NCBI GenBank assembly: GCA_964645775.1 | Contig: CAZYBU010000005.1 | Coordinates: 1-64,000 of the forward strand | Length of the DNA stretch: 64,000 nucleotides | Reading direction: 5' to 3' | Source: CAZYBU01 sp964645775 | GTDB lineage: Bacteria; Spirochaetota; UBA4802; UBA5550 | Shown: one piece after another, positions 17,576-26,919 of the stretch | How positions within the stretch are numbered: position 1 is the stretch's first letter | How the letters are laid out: the number at the start of each line of letters is the position of its first letter | Program-made: the position numbers and the translations under genes | Notes under the pieces: generated by a model | Databases searched by the model: none | The model's input: the letters and a program-made list of their open reading frames with translations, nothing else | What the model was told of the DNA's origin: nothing

Positions 17576-18415
17576 TTACCGAAGAGAGGGCATATCCACG
17601 TCCGGTTTGTCCGTGAGCGTGCTTTCCCCGGATATATCGGTCGTTTTCCCGTCCCGGTTTTTGTCTGTTATATCCTTTGAGCCGGATATGAAGGCTGTTG
17701 ATCCCTCTTTGCCGTCCAGAACTCTTTCCCCTTTAAGCGGGTCTTTTCGTGCCGGAGTGCCGCTGTTTTCAGCGGAAATTCTGCTTCTGCTCCGGAATGA
17801 TGGGGATCCTGTTGGAGAGGCGCTGATCTTCTGGATCGGTACAATTCTGATCTCCTTTCCCGGTTCTACCAGGGCGGCCTGGCCGGCTCCCAGGAAAACG
17901 GCGCCTCTGCCGGTTTCAGCATGGGCGACCCGGACTTTTCCTTCGATGCATTCCACGCGACTTCCGGAAGGGTACTGGATGAAGCGCATCTCCGTTCCCC
18001 GAACCGAGGCCACGGCAGTGGGACTTTTCACGTTCAGACTTTCCCCCTTGAAAAGCTTGAGGGATGTCTTAACAAAGATGCGGCCGGCGGGAAGGCCGAT
18101 TTCCGTTATTGATGCGTTACTGTCATTGTTTCTGCGAATCTGATCCCAGGTGATTCGGGCCTTTTCGGATAGCTTAACATAACTGGTGCCCCATTCGATT
18201 ATGGCCATGGATTGTTCACCGGTCTCAAGAATGTCTCCTTCATGAATGGAGTTGCCCGGTGTGGGGGACCCTCTCTTTCCATCCCGAATCAGATGGATGG
18301 TTCCCGTGGCCATGGTCAGGGTTGCCGTTACGGGACGGATGTCCGCCCTGTTGCAGGAGATGCTCAGGGGAACGAGCAGGGCCAGAAATAGAAAAAAGCG
18401 TAGTAACCGTTTCAT
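17576..18415 (-). CDS. FecR-domain lipoprotein
   Basis: 279 aa. The N-terminus MKRLLRFFLFLALLVPLSISC has a lipobox (LSIS-C), so it should be a lipoprotein. Residues about 35-180 form a FecR domain (GNSIHEGDILETGEQSMAII; SVRGTEMRFIQY), found in anti-sigma regulators but also in stand-alone surface proteins. The C-terminal 90 residues are low-complexity, rich in Lys, Asp, Ser and Thr, and look disordered. No sigma factor is adjacent, so a structural rather than regulatory role is likely. Confidence 0.82.
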   Translation of the reverse strand: MKRLLRFFLFLALLVPLSISCNRADIRPVTATLTMATGTIHLIRDGKRGSPTPGNSIHEGDILETGEQSMAIIEWGTSYVKLSEKARITWDQIRRNNDSNASITEIGLPAGRIFVKTSLKLFKGESLNVKSPTAVASVRGTEMRFIQYPSGSRVECIEGKVRVAHAETGRGAVFLGAGQAALVEPGKEIRIVPIQKISASPTGSPSFRSRSRISAENSGTPARKDPLKGERVLDGKEGSTAFISGSKDITDKNRDGKTTDISGESTLTDKPDVDMPSLR

Positions 18416-18556
18416 ACAGGTTCCTTTTAACCGGTTAAACCGGATATAGATGATTACTCTGATACTATGCGAAAGGGTAAATTTTTCAACAGTTATTTAT
18501 AGTAAAGTTATTGTATCCTGGGATAAATGATATAGAATTAGGCAACAGGTAGAAAA

Positions 18557-19156
18557 ATGCAGGTAAAAAACGAACAGAAGATCCAGAAAAAGAAGGAGCA
18601 TATCCTGGCCAGTCTTCGCAGACTTCTTTCCAGGGAGGTGTACTCGCGTATCACCCTCCAGGATATCGCCAGGGAGGCCGGCTTTTCCAAGGGTGGATTG
18701 CTCCATTATTATAGTTCCCGGGAACAGATCTTCATTGAGCTGACAGACCATTTTTTCCGGGAACTGGAGAAACGGCACGATTTTGTCCTGGAGGGTGACC
18801 TTGGAAGCCGTGAGATAGCCCCCATATCGGCGTTGCTGGGAGTGGAACAGTTTCTTCTGGATACAAGCAACGTTCGTATCATGCTGAACCTGATGCTCTA
18901 TGCCTTTGAAGAAGATCAGATTATGGAGATAATCCGGCATTTTTTCACCAGGCATCTTGAGTTCTATCATACGGTGATCAGGAAAATCCGGATCGATTCC
19001 GCCGGGGATAATGCCGGCGAAGAGCCGGAGACCCGGTACATATCCAGACTGATACAGGTCGTCATCCTTTTTATCGGGGTCATCGAAATAATGGATCCCA
19101 GCGATCTGGATGCCCTGGAAATCAGCCGCTCTATAACGACCCTGATTCGCGGATGA
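18557..19156 (+). CDS. TetR-family transcriptional regulator
   Basis: 199 aa. The N-terminal helix-turn-helix is clear: HILASLRRLLSREVYSRITL, then QDIAREAGFSKGGLLHYYSS. The C-terminal half is the usual variable all-helical ligand domain. It is transcribed divergently from the FecR lipoprotein gene and lies downstream-facing to the epimerase gene, which points the other way. The target operon and ligand cannot be told; the epimerase and the SDR/sulfotransferase set are candidates by proximity only. Confidence 0.88.
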   Translation: MQVKNEQKIQKKKEHILASLRRLLSREVYSRITLQDIAREAGFSKGGLLHYYSSREQIFIELTDHFFRELEKRHDFVLEGDLGSREIAPISALLGVEQFLLDTSNVRIMLNLMLYAFEEDQIMEIIRHFFTRHLEFYHTVIRKIRIDSAGDNAGEEPETRYISRLIQVVILFIGVIEIMDPSDLDALEISRSITTLIRG

Positions 19157-19293
19157 AACAAATGACCGGGATTCCCCGGTTAAAAAGGAATAAATACTGA
19201 TATCATTCATGAAGGCTTGATACAGGAATATTTCAAAATCCGGGTGTCCGTCATGGTCACCCGGATGGGAATAGAGTGGTCTGGATAGGGTGT

Positions 19294-20280
19294 CTAATTT
19301 TTAAGCTTTCCCGCTTCCCGGAACCATTCGATGGTGTCCCGGACCGTCTCTTCAAAGGGGCGCGGCCGGTACCCCAGTTCCCGGCTGGCCTTTTCGTGGG
19401 ATATGTGCCGGTGCATGGAGAGTGCCTCCACCGCGCTGGGAGTGAACTTCGGTGTGCTTCCCGTGATTTTGCTTATCCAGATGGTAGGGTAAGCTACCAG
19501 GTAGGCCAGCCATGAAGGGAGGGCCAGGGTCGGTACCTTACGATTATACATGTCTCCGATCAGTTCGGCCACGTCCCGTATGTGCACCCAGTGACCCGTG
19601 AGAAGGTAGGACTCGCCTGAACGTCCCTGCTTTTCGGCCGACAGGGCTCCGTTCACAACGTCCCGGACATCGACCCAGTTGTATCCTCCATCAATGAGGG
19701 CCGGGATGGTCCGGTTGTAAATATCAAGAAAGACCGAGCCCATGCGGGAGGGTTTATAATCGCAGGGGCCCACGACCCCTCCGGGATTCACGATAACCGC
19801 GTTCAGGCCCTTTTCCTTTACGGCATTCTGGACAAGGGTCTGACCCCTGGCCTTGGACCGGTCGTAGGCCATGCTCCCGCTATTGATGCAGAGGGGGCGG
19901 GTTTCGTCTATGATCCCTTCCACCGGGTCGCTTTCAAAGGCGTGGATGGAGCTGAAATGAACAAGACGGGAGACATTATTCTCCAAACAGGCCTGGACCA
20001 TGTTCTCCGGGCCGTCGATGTTCGTTTTGTAGACAAGTCCGCCTTCAGATCCTACGATCGATATCAGAGCAGCGCAATGATAAACAGTCTCAGCGCCATC
20101 GGTCAGGCGAAGAAGGGATTCATAGTCAAAGATATCGCCCTTCACCTCTTCCAGGTCAAGACCTTCAATGGCCCGCCTGTCTTCCCTGACAAGGACGCGG
20201 ACCCGCCGGCCCTGCTTCAGCAGGGCGCGCACCAGGTTTCCCCCTATGTGACCTGACGCGCCGGTAACAGCTACTGTCAT
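19294..20280 (-). CDS. NAD-dependent epimerase/dehydratase (extended SDR)
   Basis: 328 aa. I placed the start at 20280, where GGAGGA lies 6 nt upstream, rather than 20325. The N-terminal Rossmann motif is TGASGHIGGNLV, and the active-site Tyr-x3-Lys is in MAYDRSKARG. These enzymes act on nucleotide sugars, flavonoid-like substrates or sterols; the shape (VYHCAALISIVG, QACLENNVSRLVHFSS) is close to the dihydroflavonol reductase / 3-beta-hydroxysteroid dehydrogenase group. The substrate is unknown. Confidence 0.85.
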   Translation of the reverse strand: MTVAVTGASGHIGGNLVRALLKQGRRVRVLVREDRRAIEGLDLEEVKGDIFDYESLLRLTDGAETVYHCAALISIVGSEGGLVYKTNIDGPENMVQACLENNVSRLVHFSSIHAFESDPVEGIIDETRPLCINSGSMAYDRSKARGQTLVQNAVKEKGLNAVIVNPGGVVGPCDYKPSRMGSVFLDIYNRTIPALIDGGYNWVDVRDVVNGALSAEKQGRSGESYLLTGHWVHIRDVAELIGDMYNRKVPTLALPSWLAYLVAYPTIWISKITGSTPKFTPSAVEALSMHRHISHEKASRELGYRPRPFEETVRDTIEWFREAGKLKN

Positions 20281-20426
20281 GGTATTCCTCCGAAACTGAT
20301 GATGGTTCTTTCTGGAAAAATGCAAGAAATAATCAACGAGTTTTTGTGTACATCGGCTGTCGGCTCGATTATTATGAGATTCTTCATCTCTGTATCTTTC
20401 AATGGATGAGTAAATGACTGTCTCTC

Positions 20427-20448
20427 ATTATTCTATTGACAGAATAAT
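20427..20448. promoter_or_regulatory. Perfect 8-bp dyad, possible operator
   Basis: ATTATTCT (20427-20434) and AGAATAAT (20441-20448) are exact inverted repeats around a 6-bp centre, 22 bp before the kinase remnant. A TTGACA (20436-20441) overlaps the dyad and could be a -35 box, although no matching -10 is obvious. It may once have controlled the intact kinase gene. It is AT-rich, so chance is possible. Confidence 0.35.
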
Positions 20449-20470
20449 ATTTTCCGTATCGCCCTAGATT

Positions 20471-21055
20471 ATGAGAGTATCTGTGTCTCTTCCTGTAATC
20501 CTTTGTTTATTTCTCGCGCCATTAATCTCCGGGTTCAGCGAGACGGAACCCCGTTATGTGCTTCTTCTGCATTCTTATCATCAGGGATATTCCTGGAGCG
20601 ATTCTGTGACCCGGGGAGCCCTCCTTCGACTAAATGAAAGAGGGGCGAGATCCCATCCCGTGGATATCGACATCCGGTACCTTAACTCCCGGTACAGGAA
20701 TAGTGATGAGGACAGGGACCTGATACTTCGCTCCCTCAGGCGTGATTTCCATCTCCGCCGGTATGGGGCCGTTGTTACCGTGGATGATGACGCGACCCGC
20801 TTCATGATAAGATACAGGGACCTGCTCGACCCGGAGGTTCCTGTTATCTTCGGTGGCGTGGACCGGCTCGATCCGGCGGAACTTGCCTTACGGAAGGGAT
20901 GGGCGGGCTTCGGAAACCGGAGGGATCTGAGAAAAAGGATCGACCTTGCCATGCGGCTGCAACCGGGAGAAGTGAAGTCTCCGTCGGGAAGCGGGACAAC
21001 GTTCCGGGTCGAACTGCCCACAGATCTGAAGAAGGAAGGGAATCAGGAATCCTGA
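20471..21055 (+). pseudogene. Internally deleted sensor histidine kinase
   Basis: The 194-aa reading frame joins two ends of a larger protein. Residues 1-22 are a signal peptide. About 27-160 form the first lobe of an ABC-type substrate-binding sensor domain (VLLLHSYHQGYSWSDSVTRG; VIFGGVDRLDPAEL; IDLAMRLQPG). Directly after comes SGSGTTFRVELP, the last beta-strand of an HATPase_c kinase domain, and then the C-terminus. The second sensor lobe, TM helix, HisKA and most of the ATPase are missing. The simplest reading is an in-frame internal deletion around 20960-20990. It cannot signal as a kinase. It overlaps the end of the convergent hemerythrin gene by 13 bp. Confidence 0.72.
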
Positions 21056-21438
21056 CAGTGGATCAGCTTCTTGCCGTAGAGCCTGTCGTCCACCATGATA
21101 TGCTGGTAGAGCCATTCCTTCAGGAAGGGTAGAATATCCTTTTCCGGATCAAGACGGCTTGACGCGAACCTGGAGACGAGGTCCTCCACTTTCTTTTCGA
21201 AGTACCTGTGCTTTTCCCTGTGGGACTCTGCTTTCTCGTAACCGCAGGAATCCATGGCCTCCTCTTCGGTTGAGAAATGGTAGCGGGTGTACTCTATTAA
21301 CTCTTTCAGGATCTTGCTTATCTCTCTGCGGCTTCCTTCCTCTTCAAGCCGGTTGATGATATCGATAAGGTTCTGATGGTGCCGGTCGAACTTCTCGACA
21401 CCCACGCTCATCGTTTCGTTCCATGTCAGTCTGTTCAT
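21043..21438 (-). CDS. Bacteriohemerythrin
   Basis: A 131-aa di-iron oxygen-binding protein. All the iron ligands of the family are visible in order: His in MSVGVEKFDRHHQNL, His and Glu in YHFSTEEEAM, the HxxxH of ESHREKHRYF, and His/Asp in YQHIMVDDRL. Such proteins store or sense O2 and are common in motile microaerophiles. GAGGA lies 4-8 nt before the ATG. It is a single-gene unit, flanked by the kinase remnant and the GH13 gene. Confidence 0.93.
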   Translation of the reverse strand: MNRLTWNETMSVGVEKFDRHHQNLIDIINRLEEEGSRREISKILKELIEYTRYHFSTEEEAMDSCGYEKAESHREKHRYFEKKVEDLVSRFASSRLDPEKDILPFLKEWLYQHIMVDDRLYGKKLIHCQDS

Positions 21439-21506
21439 GCGTCCTCTTTTGTATATATTTTCCGTATGTATTTCTTTTTAATGCTATTTGCTTAAAAAAT
21501 GTAATG

Positions 21507-21529
21507 CTCCGCTTCCGGATGCGGCGGAG
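21507..21529 (-). terminator. Possible intrinsic terminator of the GH13 gene
   Basis: On the minus strand CTCCGC and GCGGAG pair around an 11-nt loop, followed by CATTACATTTTTT. It lies about 70 bp downstream of the GH13 stop. The stem is short (6 bp), so confidence is low. Confidence 0.35.
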
Positions 21530-21597
21530 AGATCGATTCTTTTTGTTCGCACATAAAATCCTTTTCAGGAATAATTACTGATATTGCTTAATGTTGA

Positions 21598-23436
21598 TCA
21601 AATCCCGCGTTTCAGCCAAACGATCTGGAAAGGGCCCAGCCTGAGCTGAAGTTTCCCTTCCAGGGTCTGGCATTCCGCTTCGCTAACCAGATCAGACCAT
21701 CCCTCGCCGGACAGGTCATGCCTGGCCATTTCGATCCGTACCTCCCTGCTCTTATCCGTGACATTGACCAGGCAGAGTACCTGTTCATCCCTGTCCAGGC
21801 TTGTCCTCAGAAGGGAGAAGATCCAGGGTCCCAGAAGAATGATCCTCTGGGGGGCCAGGGGATGGAAAGCCTTCTCCTTACTCCTCAGGTGAATAAGGAC
21901 CGAAAGGTGGTTGGCGATAATACCGTTGATAGAGTCGATCCCTTCCATGGTCTTCATGAATTGTTCCTCATCAAGGACCATACGGTTGATCTGGCGGTAA
22001 TTCTGTGTCGAGCTGGCCATCTCCCGGTCTCCGTGGGAACCGATGAGTCCGTGGAGATAGACACCGGGGACCCCGGATAGCACAAGGGGAATAGACCGGG
22101 CCGCAAGGTACCGCTTGATGCTCAGGGAATGGTCGGAGGACCCGTTCAGAGCGTCGAAGAAGGTTATATTCAGTTCGTAGATACTCATGCTCCCGTCGCT
22201 GTTGCTCTTATGGGAGACCAGGCCACCGTGTTGAATCACTCGTTCGGCCAGGTAATCTATCTCCTCATTAGTGAGAATGTCCCGGGCCCCCATGACTCCG
22301 ATGCCGTCATGGCTGTCCAGAAAATTAAAGAAGGTTCCCGGTCCGTCTCCAGGGACTGCCAGTTCATCCACCCATTTAGAGATGACCGTGGAATCGCCAT
22401 GGTAGAAGGTATGGAGAACCAGGGGGGGGAGGGCGAAATTATAGACCATCTGAGCCTCGTCCCACCCGTTTCCGAAATAGGTAATATTGTCCTGGTGAGG
22501 GACATTGGTTTCAGTGATTAGGGCGACCCGGGGAGCCACCAGGTCCAGTACTTTCCGGAAAAGCTTGATGATGGTATGGGTCTGGGAGAGATGGGCGCCG
22601 GTTGTTCCCAGCTCGTCCCAGAGATAGGTCACCGCGTCCAGCCGTATGATGTCTGCTCCCTTGCGTACGTAGAAGAGGAGGGTGTCCATGATGCGCAGCA
22701 GGACTTCCGGGTTCTGAAATTTAAGGTCGACCTGATCCGCGCTGAAAGTGGTCCAGATGAGTTTTTTCCCGTGGTAGGTATAAAAAGGCGTAAGGACACT
22801 GCTGGTTCTGGGCCGCAGAAGCATGGCCAGGTCTTCCTCTGGTACTTCATCCAGGCTGTTGAAGGTGGTGAAATAATCGTGGAATTTTTCGTTTCCGTTC
22901 AGGTACTCCTGGAACCAGAAGCTATGGGCAGAAATGTGGTTGAATACGGCGTCGAACATCAGGTCAAAATCCGCTTTTATCTGCTGGATGTCCGCCCAGG
23001 TTCCCAGATCCGGGTCCACCTGGCGAAAGTCCAGGATGGAGAATCCACGGTCCGAAGAATAGGGGAAGAACGGGAGTATATGAATGGTGTTAAAGACGTT
23101 ACGGAAATAGCGCTGGCAGATGGTGCGCAGGATATCCAGGGGCTTCCCCGAGTCTCCCCGGATCAGGTCGCCATAGGTTATTAGGATTACGTCCTGCTCC
23201 GTGAAGCGGTTGCCCCGGTCTGCGTTCTGATCCTGTTCAATGCACTGTTCGGTCTTGTGGGCGTAGCAGACAGCCATGATCCGTTCCAGTTCCGGTATAG
23301 AGGCTTCCGCGGTATCATCACCGTAAAGCTCCGTGAGAAATCTCTTCAGGATCACTTTCTCCTTCTCAGGCAGAACGTAGCGTTCCCTCTGCCAGTCCGC
23401 CTCAAGGGTGTATTCCCTGTTCTTATCTTTCATCAT
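21598..23436 (-). CDS. GH13 glycoside phosphorylase (sucrose-phosphorylase-like)
   Basis: 612 aa, a cytoplasmic alpha-amylase-superfamily enzyme of the GH13_18 type. Visible motifs are: ILPFFPYSSDRGFSILDFRQ (the subfamily N-terminal signature), FDAVFNHIS, the nucleophile Asp in ADIIRLDAVTYLW, the acid/base Glu in ALITETNVPH and FLDSHDGIGV. Members phosphorolyse sucrose, sucrose 6-phosphate or glucosylglycerate. The gene has no sugar transporter beside it. In a halotolerant host glucosylglycerate turnover is plausible, but the sequence does not settle the substrate. Confidence 0.88.
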   Translation of the reverse strand: MMKDKNREYTLEADWQRERYVLPEKEKVILKRFLTELYGDDTAEASIPELERIMAVCYAHKTEQCIEQDQNADRGNRFTEQDVILITYGDLIRGDSGKPLDILRTICQRYFRNVFNTIHILPFFPYSSDRGFSILDFRQVDPDLGTWADIQQIKADFDLMFDAVFNHISAHSFWFQEYLNGNEKFHDYFTTFNSLDEVPEEDLAMLLRPRTSSVLTPFYTYHGKKLIWTTFSADQVDLKFQNPEVLLRIMDTLLFYVRKGADIIRLDAVTYLWDELGTTGAHLSQTHTIIKLFRKVLDLVAPRVALITETNVPHQDNITYFGNGWDEAQMVYNFALPPLVLHTFYHGDSTVISKWVDELAVPGDGPGTFFNFLDSHDGIGVMGARDILTNEEIDYLAERVIQHGGLVSHKSNSDGSMSIYELNITFFDALNGSSDHSLSIKRYLAARSIPLVLSGVPGVYLHGLIGSHGDREMASSTQNYRQINRMVLDEEQFMKTMEGIDSINGIIANHLSVLIHLRSKEKAFHPLAPQRIILLGPWIFSLLRTSLDRDEQVLCLVNVTDKSREVRIEMARHDLSGEGWSDLVSEAECQTLEGKLQLRLGPFQIVWLKRGI

Positions 23437-23543
23437 TATTATGCTGGACGCGGAACCGGTTGATATGATAACAAAACCTTCATCACGTGGAATACTGTCT
23501 GTAATGTGGCAGTATTTGCAAATACTTTTCGGGAGTGACCGGG

Positions 23544-24365
23544 ATGAAAGATCATGCGTTCAAGACAACCTACGGGCCCTGGGCCCTGATCACCGGCGCC
23601 GCCATGGGACTGGGCGCTCAGTTTGCCCGGCAATGCGCGGCCCGGGGACTCAATCTTCTTCTTATAGACAGGGAAGGTAAGGAACTCAGGGAGCTGGCGG
23701 GAAGTATTGAGGACACTACCGGCAGGGAGGTCCAGACCATGAAAGTGGATCTTTCCCGGCCGGAATTCTTAAAAGAGATTCGGAAAAAGAGCGATTACCT
23801 GGATATAGGGCTGCTCGTGAATAACGCGGGTGAGTCACGGGTCTCTCCCTTTTTGGACCTGGAGCCCGATTTTCTGGCAAACCAGGTCCAGGTAAATGTC
23901 CGGGCCCCGCTCCTCCTTACCCGGCACTTCGCGCCTCTGATGAAGGAGAGGGGCAGAGGAGGGATAATCTTTCTCTCCTCAGGGTCGGCCAATGTGGGGA
24001 CCGGCTACGCGGCCAACTACGCAGGCACCAAGGCCTGGAACCTGATCGTGGCCGAGTCCCTCTGGTACGAGCTTTCTCCGTATAATGTCGATGTCCTGGG
24101 GTATATGCCGGGCGCCACGGAAAGCCCCGGCTGGTACGCCAACGACCCTTTCGTGGACGCTCCGGTTCAGCCCATGCCGGCGGAACCGGCCGTGGCCGAA
24201 GCCCTCGACGCGCTGGGGAAAAAACCGAGTGTCGCCACCGGCTGGAAGGACAAGCTGGGAACGGTTTTCATGCGCATGGCGCCCCGCAAAACAGCCATCG
24301 AGACCGTGAGTCGGACCATGGAGAAGACCTTTCCCGCGACCGGTGTCCGCGAAAAGGGAAACTGA
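23544..24365 (+). CDS. Short-chain dehydrogenase/reductase
   Basis: 273 aa with a classical SDR fold. The N-terminal NAD(P) motif is LITGAAMGLGAQFARQ, the NNAG motif is LLVNNAGESR, and the catalytic Ser and Tyr-x3-Lys are in FLSSGSANVG and YAANYAGTKAW. The start at 23544 has GGGAG 8 nt upstream. It faces the same way as the DUF1214 gene, 126 bp away, and opens the SDR-DUF1214-sulfotransferase-SDR set. The substrate is unknown; 3-oxoacyl or sterol-like compounds are possible. Confidence 0.88.
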   Translation: MKDHAFKTTYGPWALITGAAMGLGAQFARQCAARGLNLLLIDREGKELRELAGSIEDTTGREVQTMKVDLSRPEFLKEIRKKSDYLDIGLLVNNAGESRVSPFLDLEPDFLANQVQVNVRAPLLLTRHFAPLMKERGRGGIIFLSSGSANVGTGYAANYAGTKAWNLIVAESLWYELSPYNVDVLGYMPGATESPGWYANDPFVDAPVQPMPAEPAVAEALDALGKKPSVATGWKDKLGTVFMRMAPRKTAIETVSRTMEKTFPATGVREKGN

Positions 24366-24491
24366 AAAATATTCGATCGTTTCCTGTTTTTTTGTATACA
24401 TCTTGACAGGCCCTCTCTCCCCCGTCACTCTCGCTGCTCGTTTTAACCGGTCGGCATGGTCGCCCGGTTCGCGCACATTAAGGAGAAAGCC

Positions 24492-25598
24492 ATGAGTGAA
24501 GAAAGTTCCCTGGATCGCATCATGACAGGGAAAACCTGGGAAGAATTCTGCGATACCCTTAAGGAAGCGGGCAAGGTCATTACGAAGGACTCTTCACCGG
24601 ACGATCCCCTGACCCGGGCCGAGGGATTTCGGTATATTGCCCGAATCGTCAGGGCCACGACCGAGGCCTTCCTCGAATATAACGATCCCCTGGCGCCTGT
24701 TCTCTTTCGGCCCATTCATGAAACGGCCAAGCTGGGGGCCGATAACCCGGATAATTATTACCAGCACGCCACCATCGACGGACAATACGAGTACCGTATT
24801 CATGGAAAACGGAATGATATCAATTACCTCGCCTTCGGAACCTACGAGGGAAATTACGGGTCTGCCGGTCGTTCGGGAGAGACAGGATATCTGGAGAACT
24901 CCCAGATACAGGTAGAGGATGACGGGACCATCGAGATACTCTTAAGCCGCGACAAGAAGGAAAAAAACTGGCTCCCCATGAAAGAGAACACTTCCTCCGT
25001 GATTGTTCGTCAGACCTTCGCTGATCGAACCTGTGAAACCCCGGCAGAGCTTACCATAGAAAGGGTCGGAGGAGACGGCAAACCCTCTCCTGTCACGCCG
25101 GAGAAAATTGATGAGGGACTGACCGTGGCCGGCAAGATCATGTTCGGGGCTGTCTCCATGTTCTCCTCCTGGGCCGAGGGATTCCGCGATCATGAAAACC
25201 GGCTTCCCAGGTTCGACCCGAACGTCTCCCTGGCGGCCCACGGTGATCCCAACATCTGCTATTATCACAGCTACTGGAGACTGGGACCTGACGAGGCTCT
25301 GGTTATCGACGTCCATCCTCCGAAATGCGCTTTCTGGAATTTCCAGCTGAACAACTTCTGGATGGAGTCCCTCGACTACCGGTACTACAACATCTGGACC
25401 AATATGCACAAGGCCATCCGCCGGGATGACGGTTCTGTCCGGGTTGTGGTTGCTCACAGGGATCCCGGCGTCCCAAACTGGATCGAAACTGTGGGACATG
25501 AAGAGGGTACCATGCTCTGGAGATGGTTCGAAGGGGAGGATTGCCCTGAACCAGCCGCCCGGGTCGTCCATGTGGACCGGGTTAAGGAGCTTGATTGA
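24492..25598 (+). CDS. DUF1214-domain protein
   Basis: 368 aa. The C-terminal part (about 220-365) matches DUF1214-type proteins: the run YYHSYWRLGPDEALVIDVHP, then CAFWNFQLNNFWMES and a final GTMLWRW. I chose the ATG at 24492, which has AAGGAG 7 nt upstream. No signal peptide is visible. The biochemical function of this family is unknown. It is often found beside sulfotransferases and SDRs, as here; the downstream sulfotransferase starts 11 nt later, so the two should be co-translated. Confidence 0.8.
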   Translation: MSEESSLDRIMTGKTWEEFCDTLKEAGKVITKDSSPDDPLTRAEGFRYIARIVRATTEAFLEYNDPLAPVLFRPIHETAKLGADNPDNYYQHATIDGQYEYRIHGKRNDINYLAFGTYEGNYGSAGRSGETGYLENSQIQVEDDGTIEILLSRDKKEKNWLPMKENTSSVIVRQTFADRTCETPAELTIERVGGDGKPSPVTPEKIDEGLTVAGKIMFGAVSMFSSWAEGFRDHENRLPRFDPNVSLAAHGDPNICYYHSYWRLGPDEALVIDVHPPKCAFWNFQLNNFWMESLDYRYYNIWTNMHKAIRRDDGSVRVVVAHRDPGVPNWIETVGHEEGTMLWRWFEGEDCPEPAARVVHVDRVKELD

Positions 25599-25608
25599 AC
25601 AGACAGAC

Positions 25609-26895
25609 ATGAACGAAACCTCGACAGATTATAAAAATCCTTACCGTCCCCTGCCCGTAGCCATGGTGAACCGGATAGGCCGGTTTCTCTCGCTGCTGGG
25701 ACTGGAAGCCGACCTTTCGGCTGATGGGCTGATGAGGACGGCGGTTAAAAGGACCGGGCTGGATAACTTCGGTGACGATCAGATTCCCCTTCGCCTGAAG
25801 GTGCTCTCGGATTCTCTGGAGTCGGAGGCCAGGCTTCATTATCTGGGCCGCTTCATGTCAAGGGAGACCATACTCGGTATGCTGACCAACCGCCTCCGCA
25901 TGGAGGAGGACTTCAGGCGCCATCCTGAAATTGAAGACATAGAAATCGAAGACCCGGTCTTTATTGCCGGTCTCCAGCGGACCGGAACCACCATGCTCCA
26001 GAGGATGATCGCGGGCGATGAGAATCGTTTCCGTTATCTGGCTTCCTGGGAGGCCATTAACCCGGCTCCCCTTCCCGGCGGCCCGCCTGACAACGGGAAA
26101 GACCCGAGGGTGGCCCAGGCCGAGACAGCGGCAAAGGCACTGAAATATCTGGCCCCTGACTTCTTCGCTGTCCATCCCATTCATGCCGAGCTGCCTGAAG
26201 AGGATTGCATCCTCATGAACTACGCCCTCCTTTCCGTGGTTCCGGAGGCGACCCAGAGAGTCCCATCCTTCTCCGCCTGGCTCGACGAGCAGAACCAGGT
26301 GGAGGCCTACCGTTTCCACAAAAGGGTGTTAAAGTACCTTACCTGGCAGAATCCCGGGGGGCGATGGATACTAAAGACACCGGATCATATGCTTCACCTG
26401 GACGCTCTCTTCCAGGTTTACCCCCGTGCGAAGGTGATCCAGACACACAGGGACCCGGTTAAAACCACGGCATCTTTCTGCAGTATGGTGGCCCATGCTT
26501 ATGGTATTTTCAGTGACCGGGTTGACCCCCTGGAGATAGGGGTCCACTGGACCAACAAGGCGGTCACCATGGTGACCCGCACCATGAGGGAGAGGGATAA
26601 TCGGGAAGATTCCTTTATCGATGTTTATTACCCGGACCTTCTGGAAGACCAGGTGCGGGAGCTGGAACGAATCTACGATTTCGTGGGCATGGAGATGACT
26701 GGTGAGGACCGGGAAAGAATACGGCAATGGAAGGATGACAATCCCCGGTACCGGTACGGGAAGCACAGGTATTCACTCTCATCCTTCGGCCTGACGGAGA
26801 AGGACGTCGATTCTCTCTTCGCGGAATATATTGAAACCTGCAATGTGCCGATGGAACGGAAAACCGCCGTAAAGGTCTCCCGTGCATCGGGATAA
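25609..26895 (+). CDS. Sulfotransferase-family protein
   Basis: 429 aa, PAPS-dependent-type sulfotransferase fold. The 5'-phosphosulfate-binding loop is VFIAGLQRTGTTMLQRM and the 3'-phosphate region is THRDPVKTTASFCSM; the C-terminal part has the arginine- and tyrosine-rich segment usual in the family (NPRYRYGKHRYS). The start at ATG 25609 leaves 10 nt after the DUF1214 stop. Its substrate, an alcohol or a sterol/lipid hydroxyl, is unknown. Related bacterial proteins are annotated only as sulfotransferases, without tested activity. Confidence 0.85.
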   Translation: MNETSTDYKNPYRPLPVAMVNRIGRFLSLLGLEADLSADGLMRTAVKRTGLDNFGDDQIPLRLKVLSDSLESEARLHYLGRFMSRETILGMLTNRLRMEEDFRRHPEIEDIEIEDPVFIAGLQRTGTTMLQRMIAGDENRFRYLASWEAINPAPLPGGPPDNGKDPRVAQAETAAKALKYLAPDFFAVHPIHAELPEEDCILMNYALLSVVPEATQRVPSFSAWLDEQNQVEAYRFHKRVLKYLTWQNPGGRWILKTPDHMLHLDALFQVYPRAKVIQTHRDPVKTTASFCSMVAHAYGIFSDRVDPLEIGVHWTNKAVTMVTRTMRERDNREDSFIDVYYPDLLEDQVRELERIYDFVGMEMTGEDRERIRQWKDDNPRYRYGKHRYSLSSFGLTEKDVDSLFAEYIETCNVPMERKTAVKVSRASG

Positions 26896-26919
26896 CAGAG
26901 TCATGACGGAAAGGAAATA

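Noticed and set aside
20471..21055. Genuine stand-alone periplasmic binding protein
   Set aside because: It has only one lobe and ends in a kinase ATP-binding strand, so a deletion remnant is more likely.
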